Notes: a model not told the origin generated them from the letters alone. A stretch of 64,000 bases of DNA from CBDBZX01 sp965213645 (GCA_965213645.1 CBDBZX010000010.1:124001-188000), one strand, 5' to 3'. Positions 34,986 through 43,363 are shown, counted from the first letter of the stretch. A program made the numbers and translations.

Positions 34986-35875
34986 ATTCCGAGTCGTTCG
35001 CCACGCCTGCCTCTGCTCTAAAACATGTGGTGATCACTAGCTCTCGCTACAAACCGCAGGCGCACGCGCTCGTCGAAGAAGCGGCCAAAAAGCTGCGCAC
35101 GTTGGGCGCAGAGGTCACTGAAGACGTTGAAGGGACGCTCCACTTAGCCAAAGACGCCGCCCACGCCGACCTCATCTTGTCCATCGGCGGCGACGGCACG
35201 CTCCTCTCGACGGCGCGGCGCTTGGTAGGCGCTTCCGTTCCGACGATGGGCGTGAACTTGGGCAAGTTAGGCTTTTTGGCGGAGCACAGCACCGACGACT
35301 TGTGGGCGTACCTCAACGGTGACGCCTCCGAGGACGGTTGGCGGCTCGACCCTAAGATGATGCTGGGGGTCGCTGTACAGGTCAACGGCGCAGAGGAGGA
35401 GACCACGCGCTACGCTCTGAATGACATCGTCGTCTCCCAGGGAGTGATGTCGCGCCTCGTCAACATCGACATGGCGGTGGACGGCTTTCACGCTTCGCAG
35501 TACCGCGCGGACGGTCTGGTCGTCTCGACGCCTGTCGGTTCGACGGCCTACTCGCTCTCTCTAGGCGGGCCGATTTTGGCGCAGGGGCTCCGCGCCTTTG
35601 TGATTACGCCCATTGCGCCACACGCGCTCACAAACCGCCCCATCGTGTTAGAGGGCTCGTCTCGCGTCTCCTTCTGCGTGCAGGGTCCTGTCAATGAGGT
35701 CGCGCTCGTCGTGGACGGGCAAGAGCGTATCGAGCTGCACGAGGGCGACCGCTTCACCGTCGCGGCTGCGCCCACGGACTTCTTTCTCGTCTCGTCGGGC
35801 AAGCACAACTACTTCGACATCTTGCGCACCAAGCTCGCCTGGGGCGCGTCGCCGGGGCTGCGCGAAACGCCCTGA
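34982..35875 (+). CDS. nadK: NAD kinase
   Basis: A 297-residue ATP-NAD kinase that makes NADP. The diagnostic GGDGT motif is in ADLILSIGGDGTLLSTARRL. Other conserved blocks are GVNLGKLGFLAEHSTDDL, ALNDIVVSQGVMSRLVNIDM, ADGLVVSTPVGSTAYSLSLG and ITPIAPHALTNRPIVL. The start is GTG 34982, coupled to the end of cmk. A longer open frame running back to 34511 is an artefact: it joins the middle of cmk to nadK in one frame because of the shifts in cmk. An A/T-rich gap with a strong hairpin follows. Confidence 0.95.
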   Translation: MNSESFATPASALKHVVITSSRYKPQAHALVEEAAKKLRTLGAEVTEDVEGTLHLAKDAAHADLILSIGGDGTLLSTARRLVGASVPTMGVNLGKLGFLAEHSTDDLWAYLNGDASEDGWRLDPKMMLGVAVQVNGAEEETTRYALNDIVVSQGVMSRLVNIDMAVDGFHASQYRADGLVVSTPVGSTAYSLSLGGPILAQGLRAFVITPIAPHALTNRPIVLEGSSRVSFCVQGPVNEVALVVDGQERIELHEGDRFTVAAAPTDFFLVSSGKHNYFDILRTKLAWGASPGLRETP

Positions 35876-35929
35876 GTGTAGCGTTGCGTTCGTTACCTTA
35901 CGAGAGGGTTTGCTCACGAAGCACTTAGG

Positions 35930-35976
35930 TATTAGCTGTTGGCCGTTAGCTATTAGCTAACGGCCAACAGCTAATA
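35930..35976. repeat. Perfect 21-bp stem hairpin downstream of nadK
   Basis: TATTAGCTGTTGG... (35930-35950) pairs perfectly with 35956-35976 around a 5-base loop TATTA. There is no T run on either side, so it is not a textbook terminator, though such a long stem may still end or stabilise the nadK transcript. A related but poorer GCTAA-rich segment lies at about 34150-34200 between aroA and cmk. Confidence 0.6.
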
Positions 35977-36127
35977 GCTGTGCGTCACGTAAACCTCGAG
36001 ATGTAAAGTTCGCCCGTATAACACGCCGTCAGTTCACTTTTTCACATTCCCTTTACTTTAGGGCCTGGCACTTGGAATCGTGAGGTGGGTTGCTGCTAAA
36101 CGCATCACAAAACGTCAGGCTAGAGTC

Positions 36128-36736
36128 ATGAGTAAACTTCTCCCCGAATTTTTCCGTCGCCAGGACGAGCGTCCCGACGGTTACTTTTATCAGCATCCGC
36201 GTTTTGTTACGCACATTGACGACGCCGCGATAAAGGCGGCGTATACCCTCTACGACGAGCTTTTACCCGCCGGTGGCCGCGTCTTAGACCTCATGGCGAG
36301 CCACGTATCGCATCTGCCCGACAAGTTTGCAGCGGTCACAGGTTTAGGGCTCAATTTAGAGGAGTTGACGCACAACCCCTTAGTCAGCGAGCCGCTCGTC
36401 TTCGATCTCAACCGCTCGGAGACGCTGCCTTTAGAGAGCGAGCGTTTTGACGGCGCAGTCTGCACCGTCAGCGTGCAGTATATGACCCGCCCCGACGACA
36501 CCTTCGCCGAGGTCGCGCGAAGCTTAAAGCCCGGTGCGCCCTTTGTCGTCACCTTTTCTAACCGGATGTTTCCAACCAAAGCGGTTTTGGCGTGGCGAGC
36601 AGGCGACGACGCCGCGCACGTGCGCTTAGTGCGGAGCTACTTCGAGCAGACCTCGGCGTTTGGCTCGACGTATAGTCAGCACCATCAACCCAGGCAGGGC
36701 GACCCGCTCTACGCGGTGTGGGCGTACAAGAAGTAG
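36128..36736 (+). CDS. Class I SAM-dependent methyltransferase-like protein
   Basis: A 202-residue protein related to SAM methyltransferases. Motif I is degenerate: GGRVLDLMASHVSHLP replaces the usual LDxGxGxG, and the later blocks ERFDGAVCTVSVQYMTRPDD, EVARSLKPGAPFVVTFSNRM and FPTKAVLAWR match the fold. Such proteins with LDLMxSxxSHLP are widespread and may bind SAM without a known substrate. The start is taken at ATG 36128 (SKLLPEFFRRQDERPDGYF); 36080 is the longer alternative. It stands alone and is followed by a repeat-rich gap. Confidence 0.8.
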   Translation: MSKLLPEFFRRQDERPDGYFYQHPRFVTHIDDAAIKAAYTLYDELLPAGGRVLDLMASHVSHLPDKFAAVTGLGLNLEELTHNPLVSEPLVFDLNRSETLPLESERFDGAVCTVSVQYMTRPDDTFAEVARSLKPGAPFVVTFSNRMFPTKAVLAWRAGDDAAHVRLVRSYFEQTSAFGSTYSQHHQPRQGDPLYAVWAYKK

Positions 36737-36835
36737 AAAGGTTATTTATATAGCGAAAGGACTGAGCAAGGATCGCGAGAACCTTCTCAGCCCTTCTTCT
36801 TGCAGTAGGTAGTGGCTGGAACCATGCAGAGGTTA

Positions 36836-36859
36836 AACAAGGGGTTGCAACCCCTTGTT
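36836..36859. repeat. Perfect 24-bp palindrome
   Basis: AACAAGGGGTTG followed directly by its exact reverse complement. It lies in the gap between the methyltransferase-like gene and the repeat element at 36924. It could form a hairpin at the end of that transcript; no T run follows. Confidence 0.55.
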
Positions 36860-36923
36860 CATCACATAGAAAGGGCGGAAAAAGCGCACATTAGCATCCG
36901 ACTTAAAACCACTACTCTACTCA

Positions 36924-37025
36924 TAGCAATTCCACGAGTCACTGCTACACGTCTGAGCGCGTTTGTTTCTATTCGCATCCGCTCACACTTGAAGCCGCTG
37001 TAGCAGCTTCAAGTGGAAATGCTAT
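36924..37025 (-). repeat. 102-bp palindromic repeat element, copy 1
   Basis: One of three 102-bp copies (with 44581-44682 and 59926-60027). Read on the minus strand it starts ATAGCATTTCCACTTG, forms a stem AGCTGCTACAG.. with loopless symmetry, then GTGAGCGGATGCGAATAG, and ends CGTGGAATTGCTA. The two ends are inverted repeats of each other. No ORF is present. It forms the 3' end of the gene at 37009-37431. It is likely a MITE or REP-like element. Confidence 0.75.
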
Positions 37026-37431
37026 CAGTATGGAGTTTATAAATGAGACCTCCGCCGCGCACGCTCAAGTGGACGGAGAGTAGATGCCCCGCAACGTCAA
37101 GCTGTTTGGTAAATATCTTGCCGATACTTCTTTCGCTCCGGGCCAGCTCGAGCCACCATACCGGGCTCGCCGCGCCGTTGCGGTCCACTTTACAGGCCGT
37201 CACCGAGACGCGACCCGAGCCGCCGAGCTTGTGCAGTTTGAGTGAGAGCGTGTCTTGGGTCACAAGCAGCGGCGTCAGCAAGAAGACCTCTCCACCATCG
37301 AGAAGTTCGCGTCGCAAAGGAGCGCCCAGGATGAGTGGGCGCGGCGCGTGCTCCGCTGGATAGTGGCGTTTAAGCGCCTGCCAAAAGGGGTTTTGTTCGG
37401 TTGCAGTGCGCGTAGATGACGTATTCAACAT
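37009..37431 (-). CDS. Hypothetical protein, C-terminus inside a repeat element
   Basis: I do not recognise this protein of about 140 residues. It begins TSSTRTATEQNPFWQALKRH and contains PLILGAPLRRELLDGGEVFL, SLKLHKLGGSGRVSVTACKV and a beta-rich end with LLSVHLSVRGGGLIYKL. The start is taken as ATG 37431 because GGAGG lies 11 bases upstream; ATG 37509 is the longer alternative, but its extra residues look non-coding. The last six codons and the stop fall within the 102-bp repeat copy 1, so the repeat has probably supplied a new C-terminus. Function is unknown. Confidence 0.6.
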   Translation of the reverse strand: MLNTSSTRTATEQNPFWQALKRHYPAEHAPRPLILGAPLRRELLDGGEVFLLTPLLVTQDTLSLKLHKLGGSGRVSVTACKVDRNGAASPVWWLELARSERSIGKIFTKQLDVAGHLLSVHLSVRGGGLIYKLHTDSIST

Positions 37432-37723
37432 GGTTTCATAGTCCTCCAAATCGGTGGATACAACCTCAGTGCACTCACTTGCCCTTTCGCGTCTGGCACG
37501 CTTAAACACTCAGGTCTCTCCGTCTCTTCTCCCAGGCTCTATAGAGCCATACCCGCCCTGAACGAGACCTGACCGGACAAAAACGTCTGACCTCTTTGTT
37601 CAGAAGACTGTATAGCAAATTGAGTAGACGGGTGTCGGAAGTCAGTAAGATGCTGAATTCTGACTACTGTTTCTAGCTCCTCTATCCAACCGACCTTCGC
37701 ATGTCTGTTATGTTCATCACGGT

Positions 37724-37752
37724 TTGTCTCAGCGCTGCGCTTTTGTTAAACT
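37724..37752 (+). promoter_or_regulatory. Promoter of the DUF512 gene, leaderless
   Basis: TTGTCT (37724-37729) and TAAACT (37747-37752) are 17 bases apart and ATG 37761 follows eight bases later with no ribosome-binding site. This supports starting the gene at 37761, not at an ATG 60 bases upstream. Confidence 0.65.
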
Positions 37753-37760
37753 TAACACTT

Positions 37761-39182
37761 ATGACTTTAGCTGCCCCTAAGCCCACACCTCTCAAAGCGC
37801 GGACCGACGCACCCTACACCGCGACGATTTCGCAAGTCAGACCTGACTCGCCAGCAGCGGAGGTTGGTGTACAGGCAGGCTGGGAGCTGGTGCAGGTCAA
37901 CGGCGTCTTTATCACTGACATTTTGGCGTATCGCCGCGAGTTAGAGCGCGGCGTGGCGACCTTGAAGGTGCGTGACCCGCTTTTAGGGGACGAGCTGGAT
38001 TTCACGGTGGAATGGGAGGACCCAGGGCTCGAGTTTTCCGAAGTCATCTTCGACGGCCTCAAGCTCTGCGCGAATAAGTGTGAGTTTTGCTACGTCCACC
38101 AGATGCCCAGAGGCTTCCGCAAATCGCTCTACGTTATGGACGACGACTTTCGCACCTCTTTCTTGTACGGCTCGTTCGTCACGCTGACCAACCTCACCGA
38201 AGCCGATTTAGACCGTATTGTGAATGAACATCTAAGTCCTATGTACGTCTCGGTGCACACCACCAACGAGGACTTGCGCAAGGACATGATGAAGTGGTGG
38301 CGCTTAAAGGTCAAGGATGAGAAAGCGACCAAGATTCGCGACATGTTGAAACGCTTGGAGAGCATCGACCTCTACACGCAGATGGTCCTCTTGCCTGGGC
38401 GCAACGATGGTGAGCACTTAGATGAGACTTTAGAGTTTCTCGCTTCGCACGACAACGTCATGTCGGCGGCGTGCGTGCCCGTTGGCTTGACCGACCACCG
38501 TACGAACTTGCCTGATTTGCGCACCTTTACGAAAGAAGAGGCAAGAGATGTACTGCGGCGCGTCCACACCTTTCAAAAGCGGATGTTAGCCGAGCGTGGC
38601 ACCCGCTTTATCTTCCCGAGTGACGAGTTTTACCTCTTGGCAGACGAGCCGCTGCCTGATGAAGAGGCGTATGAGGGCTTTCCAATGTTGGAGAACGGCG
38701 TCGGCATGGTGCAAGACTTCTTAGGCGAAGCGCTGCCTACGCCGCCTGTGCGTTTACCTCAACCCAAAAAGGTTATCTTGGCGACGGGAGCGCTGTTCGC
38801 ACCTGTTTTAGAACGCGCTGTAGCGCCGCTGAGAGAGGTTGAAGGATTGGACTTAGAGGTCCGACCTCTCAAAAACCGCACTTTTGGCGAAGTGACCACT
38901 GTTGCAGGGCTCCTAGCCGGACGCGATTTCCTCACGCAAATTGCTCCTGGTGAAGCTGACCTCTTGCTCGTTTCGCCGAACGTGCTCAAATACGGCACAG
39001 AAACGATGTTGGATGAGCGCACATTAGATGACCTGCGCAGTGAACTCGACATGGCCGTTGAGGTCGGCGGTACGAATTTGCGCGAGCTAGCGGACGTAAT
39101 TTTTAGCGGGGTAGGAGAGCGACACATGCCGCAGTTCGGTTTCTCGACCCACGCGGTGAAAGAGGCGGCGAAGCAACATTAA
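37761..39182 (+). CDS. DUF512 family protein with PDZ and radical-SAM-like cysteine motif
   Basis: A protein of about 473 residues. Residues about 15-75 form a PDZ-like domain (ISQVRPDSPAAEVGVQAGWE, LVQVNGVFITDILAYRREL). Then comes LKLCANKCEFCYVHQMPRG, a CxxxCxxC-type cluster typical of radical SAM enzymes, with FLYGSFVTLTNLTEADLDRI after it. The rest matches DUF512 (YVSVHTTNEDLRKDMM, MVLLPGRNDGEHLDETLEFL, EVRPLKNRTFGEVTTVAGLL). Members are widespread and an iron-sulfur role is expected, but the reaction is not established. Start chosen as above; the family has no signal peptide. Confidence 0.9.
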   Translation: MTLAAPKPTPLKARTDAPYTATISQVRPDSPAAEVGVQAGWELVQVNGVFITDILAYRRELERGVATLKVRDPLLGDELDFTVEWEDPGLEFSEVIFDGLKLCANKCEFCYVHQMPRGFRKSLYVMDDDFRTSFLYGSFVTLTNLTEADLDRIVNEHLSPMYVSVHTTNEDLRKDMMKWWRLKVKDEKATKIRDMLKRLESIDLYTQMVLLPGRNDGEHLDETLEFLASHDNVMSAACVPVGLTDHRTNLPDLRTFTKEEARDVLRRVHTFQKRMLAERGTRFIFPSDEFYLLADEPLPDEEAYEGFPMLENGVGMVQDFLGEALPTPPVRLPQPKKVILATGALFAPVLERAVAPLREVEGLDLEVRPLKNRTFGEVTTVAGLLAGRDFLTQIAPGEADLLLVSPNVLKYGTETMLDERTLDDLRSELDMAVEVGGTNLRELADVIFSGVGERHMPQFGFSTHAVKEAAKQH

Positions 39183-39264
39183 AGCCACTCGTGAACTTTC
39201 TTTACATTTCATCTGCCTTTAACATGTAAAAATCAAGGATGCAGACGATAGCGAGTGTTCAGCC

Positions 39265-39576
39265 GTGACGCTTTTCATCCTCATCGCATTTTGCGCCACA
39301 GTGTGCGCCCTTGTGACCTTACAGACGCAAGAGGACTTAGACTTACCTCAACTGCCTAACCTCTCTCTACGTTTCCTGGTGGCACTCGGCGGTCTCGTCG
39401 TTTTAGCTGCGTTTATCGCCTTTCCTTCGAATCCGGCAGAGTGGTCGCTTGGCAACGTGGTGCTCTTCCTCGCCGAACACACGGTCAATCCGCTGCGGAT
39501 TTTAGGCGTGCTCCTGCTCGGCGGCGGCATCTTTTATTCGGCGGTGTGGGCGCTCTATCTCCAAAGGCGGCGTTAG
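39265..39576 (+). CDS. Small membrane protein, hypothetical
   Basis: A 103-residue protein with about three membrane segments: LFILIAFCATVCALVTL, LRFLVALGGLVVLAAFIAF, and ILGVLLLGGGIFYSAVWALY. It ends with a positively charged tail QRRR. The start is GTG 39265. I know no family name for it. It lies between the DUF512 gene and the amidase, in the same direction. Confidence 0.65.
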   Translation: MTLFILIAFCATVCALVTLQTQEDLDLPQLPNLSLRFLVALGGLVVLAAFIAFPSNPAEWSLGNVVLFLAEHTVNPLRILGVLLLGGGIFYSAVWALYLQRRR

Positions 39577-39664
39577 TAGCGAGGCTAAGGATCAGTTCAC
39601 ATTTTGCGGCGACAACGCTGTAGGCGTGGTTCAGGTAAAAAATGCTGTGCTACACTCTATAATT

Positions 39665-40450
39665 GTGAGTGGGCAAGGTTCTCGAGGTAGAAAAAGGCGT
39701 TTGTTAAGTGGGACTAGCTCAGTTGCCACCTTGCTACTCGTCACTATTTTGCTCGGGCTCACTTGGCGAGACGTGCCCGGCTCTGGCTCCGTACAAGAAA
39801 CGCTCCAATCTGCTTGGCAGAGCGCCATCAACGCGGCGCGGGGTCCGGTGCGCGTCGGTATTCAAGTTGGACACGAGAACGTGGCAGCGCATCCCGAAGA
39901 ACTCGCCCGGTTGAGATTCAATACGGGTGGTCACGCGGACGGTCTCGATGAGGTTGACCTCAACCGCGCGGTAGCTGAGGCGTTACGAGACCAGTTGGAG
40001 GCTTACGGTGTTACCGTCGACTTGCTCAGTGCTACGCCGCCGCAGGGATACTACGCCGACCTCTTTCTCTCGCTGCACGCCGACAGCGTCGAGGACCCAG
40101 GGCGGCGCGGCTACAAGTCCGCTTATTTCGACCCCGAGCGCAATCCGTTAGAGCCGCGCCTTAAAGCCTACGTTGACCGCGCATATATGAGCATGTCGGG
40201 CTTTCCTGATGATCATCACAACACCACGCGCAACATGCACCGTTACTACGCTTTTAACACGTGGCGCTACCGCCACAGCGTCCATCCGGGGACGCCTGCG
40301 CTTCTCGTAGAGATGGGGTACTTGAGCAGCGACGCGGATATGGCATTTCTGAACCTTCCCGAGCAACCGGCGGCGGCGCTGAGTGCGGGGATTGTAGAGT
40401 TCCTCCAGTCGCAAGGGCGCTTACCTACTGAACTTGTTGAGGTTGAGTAA
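39665..40450 (+). CDS. N-acetylmuramoyl-L-alanine amidase (Amidase_3)
   Basis: A secreted or membrane-anchored zinc amidase that cleaves the peptide from peptidoglycan. A basic N-terminus (RGRKRRLL) and a span SSVATLLLVTILLGLTW form the signal. The catalytic domain holds the zinc ligands in VGIQVGHEN (His), DGLDEVDLNRAVA (Glu) and LFLSLHADSVED (His), and the late acid in PALLVEMGYLSSD. The family length is normal (about 260 residues). The start is uncertain: GTG 39665 follows a TATAAT box (39658-39663) by only one base, too close for that box to be its promoter, and 39626 is an upstream alternative. Confidence 0.88.
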   Translation: MSGQGSRGRKRRLLSGTSSVATLLLVTILLGLTWRDVPGSGSVQETLQSAWQSAINAARGPVRVGIQVGHENVAAHPEELARLRFNTGGHADGLDEVDLNRAVAEALRDQLEAYGVTVDLLSATPPQGYYADLFLSLHADSVEDPGRRGYKSAYFDPERNPLEPRLKAYVDRAYMSMSGFPDDHHNTTRNMHRYYAFNTWRYRHSVHPGTPALLVEMGYLSSDADMAFLNLPEQPAAALSAGIVEFLQSQGRLPTELVEVE

Positions 40451-40460
40451 GCCATAATCC

Positions 40461-41306
40461 TTACTGCCAGACCTCTTTGTAGTCTTTGGCGAACTGCTTT
40501 AGTGAGGTAGGCGCACGGCCCGTCACTTGCTCAAAGGTATCAGTGACCTCGGCGGTATAGCCCGCTCGCACGGCTCCGTAGAGGCCCGTCATCAGCTCGA
40601 GAGACTCCCCCGGCATCCCCGCCTGGCTCATGCGCTCCTGAAACGCCTCCTCTGAAAGCGGTTCGTAGCGCACCTCTTTACCTACCGCTTCTGATATAAC
40701 TTCGGCAACCTCATAGCGGTCATAGGCGCGTTCACCCGTCAAGGCGTACGCCTGCTCGTGATGACCCTCTTCAGTGAGCGCCTTGAGCGCCACCGCCGCG
40801 ATGTCGCGCGTGTCGATAAAGCTCGTCTTGGCGTCGCCTGCGGGCTCGGCGATGACACCATGTTCACGGATGCCCTCGGCGCTCGTCGTGCTGAAGTTCT
40901 GCATGAACCAGTTCGGACGCAGGTGTGTCCAGGTGAGCCCCGACGCTTCGATGTGTTGTTCGATTTGCCGCAGCGGATTATCGCTTTGTTCAACGCCCAT
41001 CGCAGAAAGTCGCACAATGCGCTCTACGCCCGCCTCTTTCGCGAGGTCGATTACACGGCGCATCGCGTCAACGTCGCCCTCGCCGGGTGAGGCGAGGTAG
41101 AGGGCGTCCACGCCTGCAAGAGCAGTGGTTATCGTCCCTTCATCGGCAAAGTCGAAAGGGACAATGTCTATATTGGACATATCAAGAAACGCTTTTTTGG
41201 CTTTCTCAGGCGTGTGCGCGGCGAGGCGAACCTCTTGGTGTTGGGCAATCAATTGCTTCGCGACCTCTCTGCCGACCTTACCGTTTGGTGTCGTTACTAG
41301 GATCAT
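40461..41306 (-). CDS. NmrA/SDR-family NAD(P)-binding protein
   Basis: A 281-residue atypical short-chain dehydrogenase of the NmrA type (QOR2/azoreductase-like). It starts MILVTTPNGKVGREVAKQL, the nucleotide-binding TPxGxxG turn, and continues with VDALYLASPGEGDVDAMRRV, RIVRLSAMGVEQSD and LTWTHLRPNWFMQNF. An AAAGGA ribosome-binding site precedes the ATG. It is divergent from a HxlR regulator 104 bp away, a pairing seen often for this enzyme group, where the regulator responds to reactive electrophiles such as quinones or aldehydes. Confidence 0.9.
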   Translation of the reverse strand: MILVTTPNGKVGREVAKQLIAQHQEVRLAAHTPEKAKKAFLDMSNIDIVPFDFADEGTITTALAGVDALYLASPGEGDVDAMRRVIDLAKEAGVERIVRLSAMGVEQSDNPLRQIEQHIEASGLTWTHLRPNWFMQNFSTTSAEGIREHGVIAEPAGDAKTSFIDTRDIAAVALKALTEEGHHEQAYALTGERAYDRYEVAEVISEAVGKEVRYEPLSEEAFQERMSQAGMPGESLELMTGLYGAVRAGYTAEVTDTFEQVTGRAPTSLKQFAKDYKEVWQ

Positions 41307-41410
41307 GATGTTCCTTTCTGCGCGGTTGCGCGTCGAAGTGCAGCATAGCGTTTAGCAATCCAAAAAGGAAGTACCTACCTTTTAGTGCGTTAGTGTGCTA
41401 TACCTAAAGG
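41307..41410. promoter_or_regulatory. Divergent NmrA/hxlR control region
   Basis: This 104-bp region must hold both promoters. TATACC (41399-41404) lies six bases before the hxlR ATG, giving a leaderless candidate. The segment AAGGAAGTACCTACCTTT at about 41364-41382 is a near-palindrome of the type HxlR proteins bind. Confidence 0.5.
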
Positions 41411-41821
41411 ATGAATACCTCACCTCAGCAGTTAGAGAATCAATTAGATAAGCAGTGTGACAGGTCGCCTAACGTACTGAGTCAGCATTGTCCCTCGAGC
41501 AACGTGCTCAAGATGGTGGCGGGCAAGTGGGCCTTGCTCGTTCTGTACGCGCTTCGCCGTGAGACGCGCCGCTACAGCGACTTACAGCGTAGGGTTGAAG
41601 GGATTTCACAGAAGATGCTTACACAGACCTTGCGCGAGTTGGAGCGCAACGGCCTAGTCAAGCGCACCGTCTACCCGGTTGTGCCACCTCACACCGAATA
41701 CGAACTCACCGAGCTTGGTAAGAGTTTGGAGAGCGTCGTTCACGGCTTGAGTTTGTGGGCGCAAGAAAATATGCGAGAGGTGCTCTTTGCGCAGGAGGCG
41801 TATGACTCGAGCAAAGAGTAA
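41411..41821 (+). CDS. HxlR family winged-helix transcriptional regulator
   Basis: A 136-residue HxlR-type regulator. It has the N-terminal cysteine pair (QCDRSP and SQHCPSSN, the second before VLKMVAGKWALLVLYALR) and the winged helix YSDLQRRVEGISQKMLTQTL, RELERNGLVKRTVYPVVPPH, TEYELTELGKSLESVV. Two conserved cysteines near the start often act as sensors in this family. It is divergent from the NmrA-like gene, which it likely regulates. Confidence 0.92.
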   Translation: MNTSPQQLENQLDKQCDRSPNVLSQHCPSSNVLKMVAGKWALLVLYALRRETRRYSDLQRRVEGISQKMLTQTLRELERNGLVKRTVYPVVPPHTEYELTELGKSLESVVHGLSLWAQENMREVLFAQEAYDSSKE

Positions 41822-41885
41822 CTCACTTCACTAGACTTCGCTTTTTGACGCTACCGACGAATGTAACAGGATGTAAAAAAGCACG

Positions 41886-42179
41886 TTATCGGTTCAAAAC
41901 GCGCACCTCTAGGGCTGTGACGTCCCTACCCTCGAGCGAGCCGCGCACGTAAATGTTAGTTCCTAATGTAAGGTCAGTGAGCGCTAACGCTTCGCCGCTA
42001 TCCGATATGACGCGCGTCTCCTCTGAGGCCGACACGCGGAGCGACCTGCCGCGCTCGGGTTGGACCTCGAGGTTGGGGCTTTGAGCACTCACCGTAGCGG
42101 TAAAAGCCGTGTCGTCAATGCAATCGACGGCGGGTGCGCAGGCAGCGAGTAAAAGAACGGCGCAATAGGCGAGTTTCAT
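41886..42179 (-). CDS. Small hypothetical lipoprotein
   Basis: A 97-residue lipoprotein. The signal peptide KLAYCAVLLLAACAPAVD ends in the lipobox LAAC, the lipidated Cys at about residue 14. A second Cys follows in VDCIDD. The mature part is beta-rich with VSAQSPNLEVQPERGRSLRV and TNIYVRGSLEGRDVTALEV, which resembles the DUF5666 or OB-like small periplasmic domains. The function is unknown. Confidence 0.7.
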   Translation of the reverse strand: MKLAYCAVLLLAACAPAVDCIDDTAFTATVSAQSPNLEVQPERGRSLRVSASEETRVISDSGEALALTDLTLGTNIYVRGSLEGRDVTALEVRVLNR

Positions 42180-42409
42180 TCTTGTAATTATAACGCGGCA
42201 ATTGATGAGTTGGGCGCGACAAGAGGTTGGTTGCGAAGCCGCTGTGCAAAATTTACGCGCCCTGATAAGCCTCGCTGTACAAACCTTGCTGTGGCGCTAC
42301 ACTACAGCGAAGCGCGTAGCTGCGTGACATGCTGATTGTGGCTAAAGAATGCGTGCTGCTGGGGGCTCCGAGGGGAGTAGTGGGCAAACCAAAACCTAAG
42401 GAGACGAGC

Positions 42410-43363
42410 ATGGCTGAAGAATTTAAGCCTGACGATATTGAAGCGAGAGATTACGAAGAGGCTGCCCCCTCGGTCAAGGACGCGCCTGCCTCGGGGCAAG
42501 CGGTACGCGACAGGTTCGGTTTCGATGAAATTTTTAAGCGCGTCTTGGCAACCGCCGACCATGAGCTGTCACGCCCTTTGGCATTGCTTTTCTGGAGCGG
42601 GTTTGCGGGCGGCGGGACGCTGGGTTTCAGTCTGCTCGCTAAAGCGGCGATGGAGGCGAGCACGGGCAGCGAGATGCTCGGCAACCTTGTCTATCCCATC
42701 GGTTTTATCTTCCTCATTATCGGGCGCTATCAACTTTTCACTGAGAACACGCTGACACCCGTCGCTTTAGTTTTTACCCGCCTGGCGAGTTTAAGAGATT
42801 TGGGGCGGATTTGGGGCGTCGTCTTTCTCGCTAACATCTTGGGTGCGGTGGCAATCGCGCTGCTCTTCGCTACCACGCCCCTCCTCAACGTCGAAGCGGC
42901 GGAGGCCGCGCGGGGCTACGCCGAGCACCTCATGGAGGTGTCTTGGTCGGCGGCTTTTTACAAGGCGATCGTGGCGGGTTGGATTCTAGCTGGGCTCGTC
43001 TGGCTCGTTCACGCCGTACCGGACAGCATCTCGCGCGTCCTACTCATCTGGTTCCTCATGTTCGTCCAGGTGTTCGCCGCCCCCTTTCACTGTATCGTTG
43101 GCTCGGTTGAGGTGCTCTACCTCGTCTTTTCAGGCGGCGCACATGTCGGCGAATATCTGGGTCAATTCCTGCTGCCCGTGACGCTCGGTAATACGGTAGG
43201 CGGGGTGGTTGCCGTCGCGCTGCTCAACTACGCGCAGTTCGGTGCCGACAAGGAGGGCAGCCCCTTCGCGGAGCGCGGTGAGAGACTCTCCTGGGACGAC
43301 TGGTTCTTTGCCAAGACGCACCGGGCACCAGCCGAGCCTTTTGGCGGAATGGACGACGTTTAG
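42410..43363 (+). CDS. Formate/nitrite transporter family (FNT) channel
   Basis: A 317-residue membrane protein of the FNT family, which conducts formate, nitrite or hydrosulfide as pentamers. Six spans are predicted. Characteristic segments are LLFWSGFAGGGTLGFSLLAK, GFIFLIIGRYQLFTENTLTP, IWGVVFLANILGAVAIALLF, SVEVLYLVFSGGAHVGEYL and LLPVTLGNTVGGVVAVALLN. An N-terminal acidic extension of about 45 residues precedes the first span. The start is ATG 42410, which has AAGGAG seven bases upstream, so the in-frame ATG at 42329 is rejected. A 230-bp gap precedes it. The ion is not predictable. Confidence 0.92.
   Translation: MAEEFKPDDIEARDYEEAAPSVKDAPASGQAVRDRFGFDEIFKRVLATADHELSRPLALLFWSGFAGGGTLGFSLLAKAAMEASTGSEMLGNLVYPIGFIFLIIGRYQLFTENTLTPVALVFTRLASLRDLGRIWGVVFLANILGAVAIALLFATTPLLNVEAAEAARGYAEHLMEVSWSAAFYKAIVAGWILAGLVWLVHAVPDSISRVLLIWFLMFVQVFAAPFHCIVGSVEVLYLVFSGGAHVGEYLGQFLLPVTLGNTVGGVVAVALLNYAQFGADKEGSPFAERGERLSWDDWFFAKTHRAPAEPFGGMDDV

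Noticed and set aside
39658..39663. TATAAT as the amidase promoter for GTG 39665
   Set aside because: Only one base separates the box from the GTG, too close for transcription to begin before it; kept only as a note.
42329..42409. Longer N-terminus for the FNT channel from ATG 42329
   Set aside because: The ATG at 42410 has a strong AAGGAG site, and the extra residues do not resemble the family.
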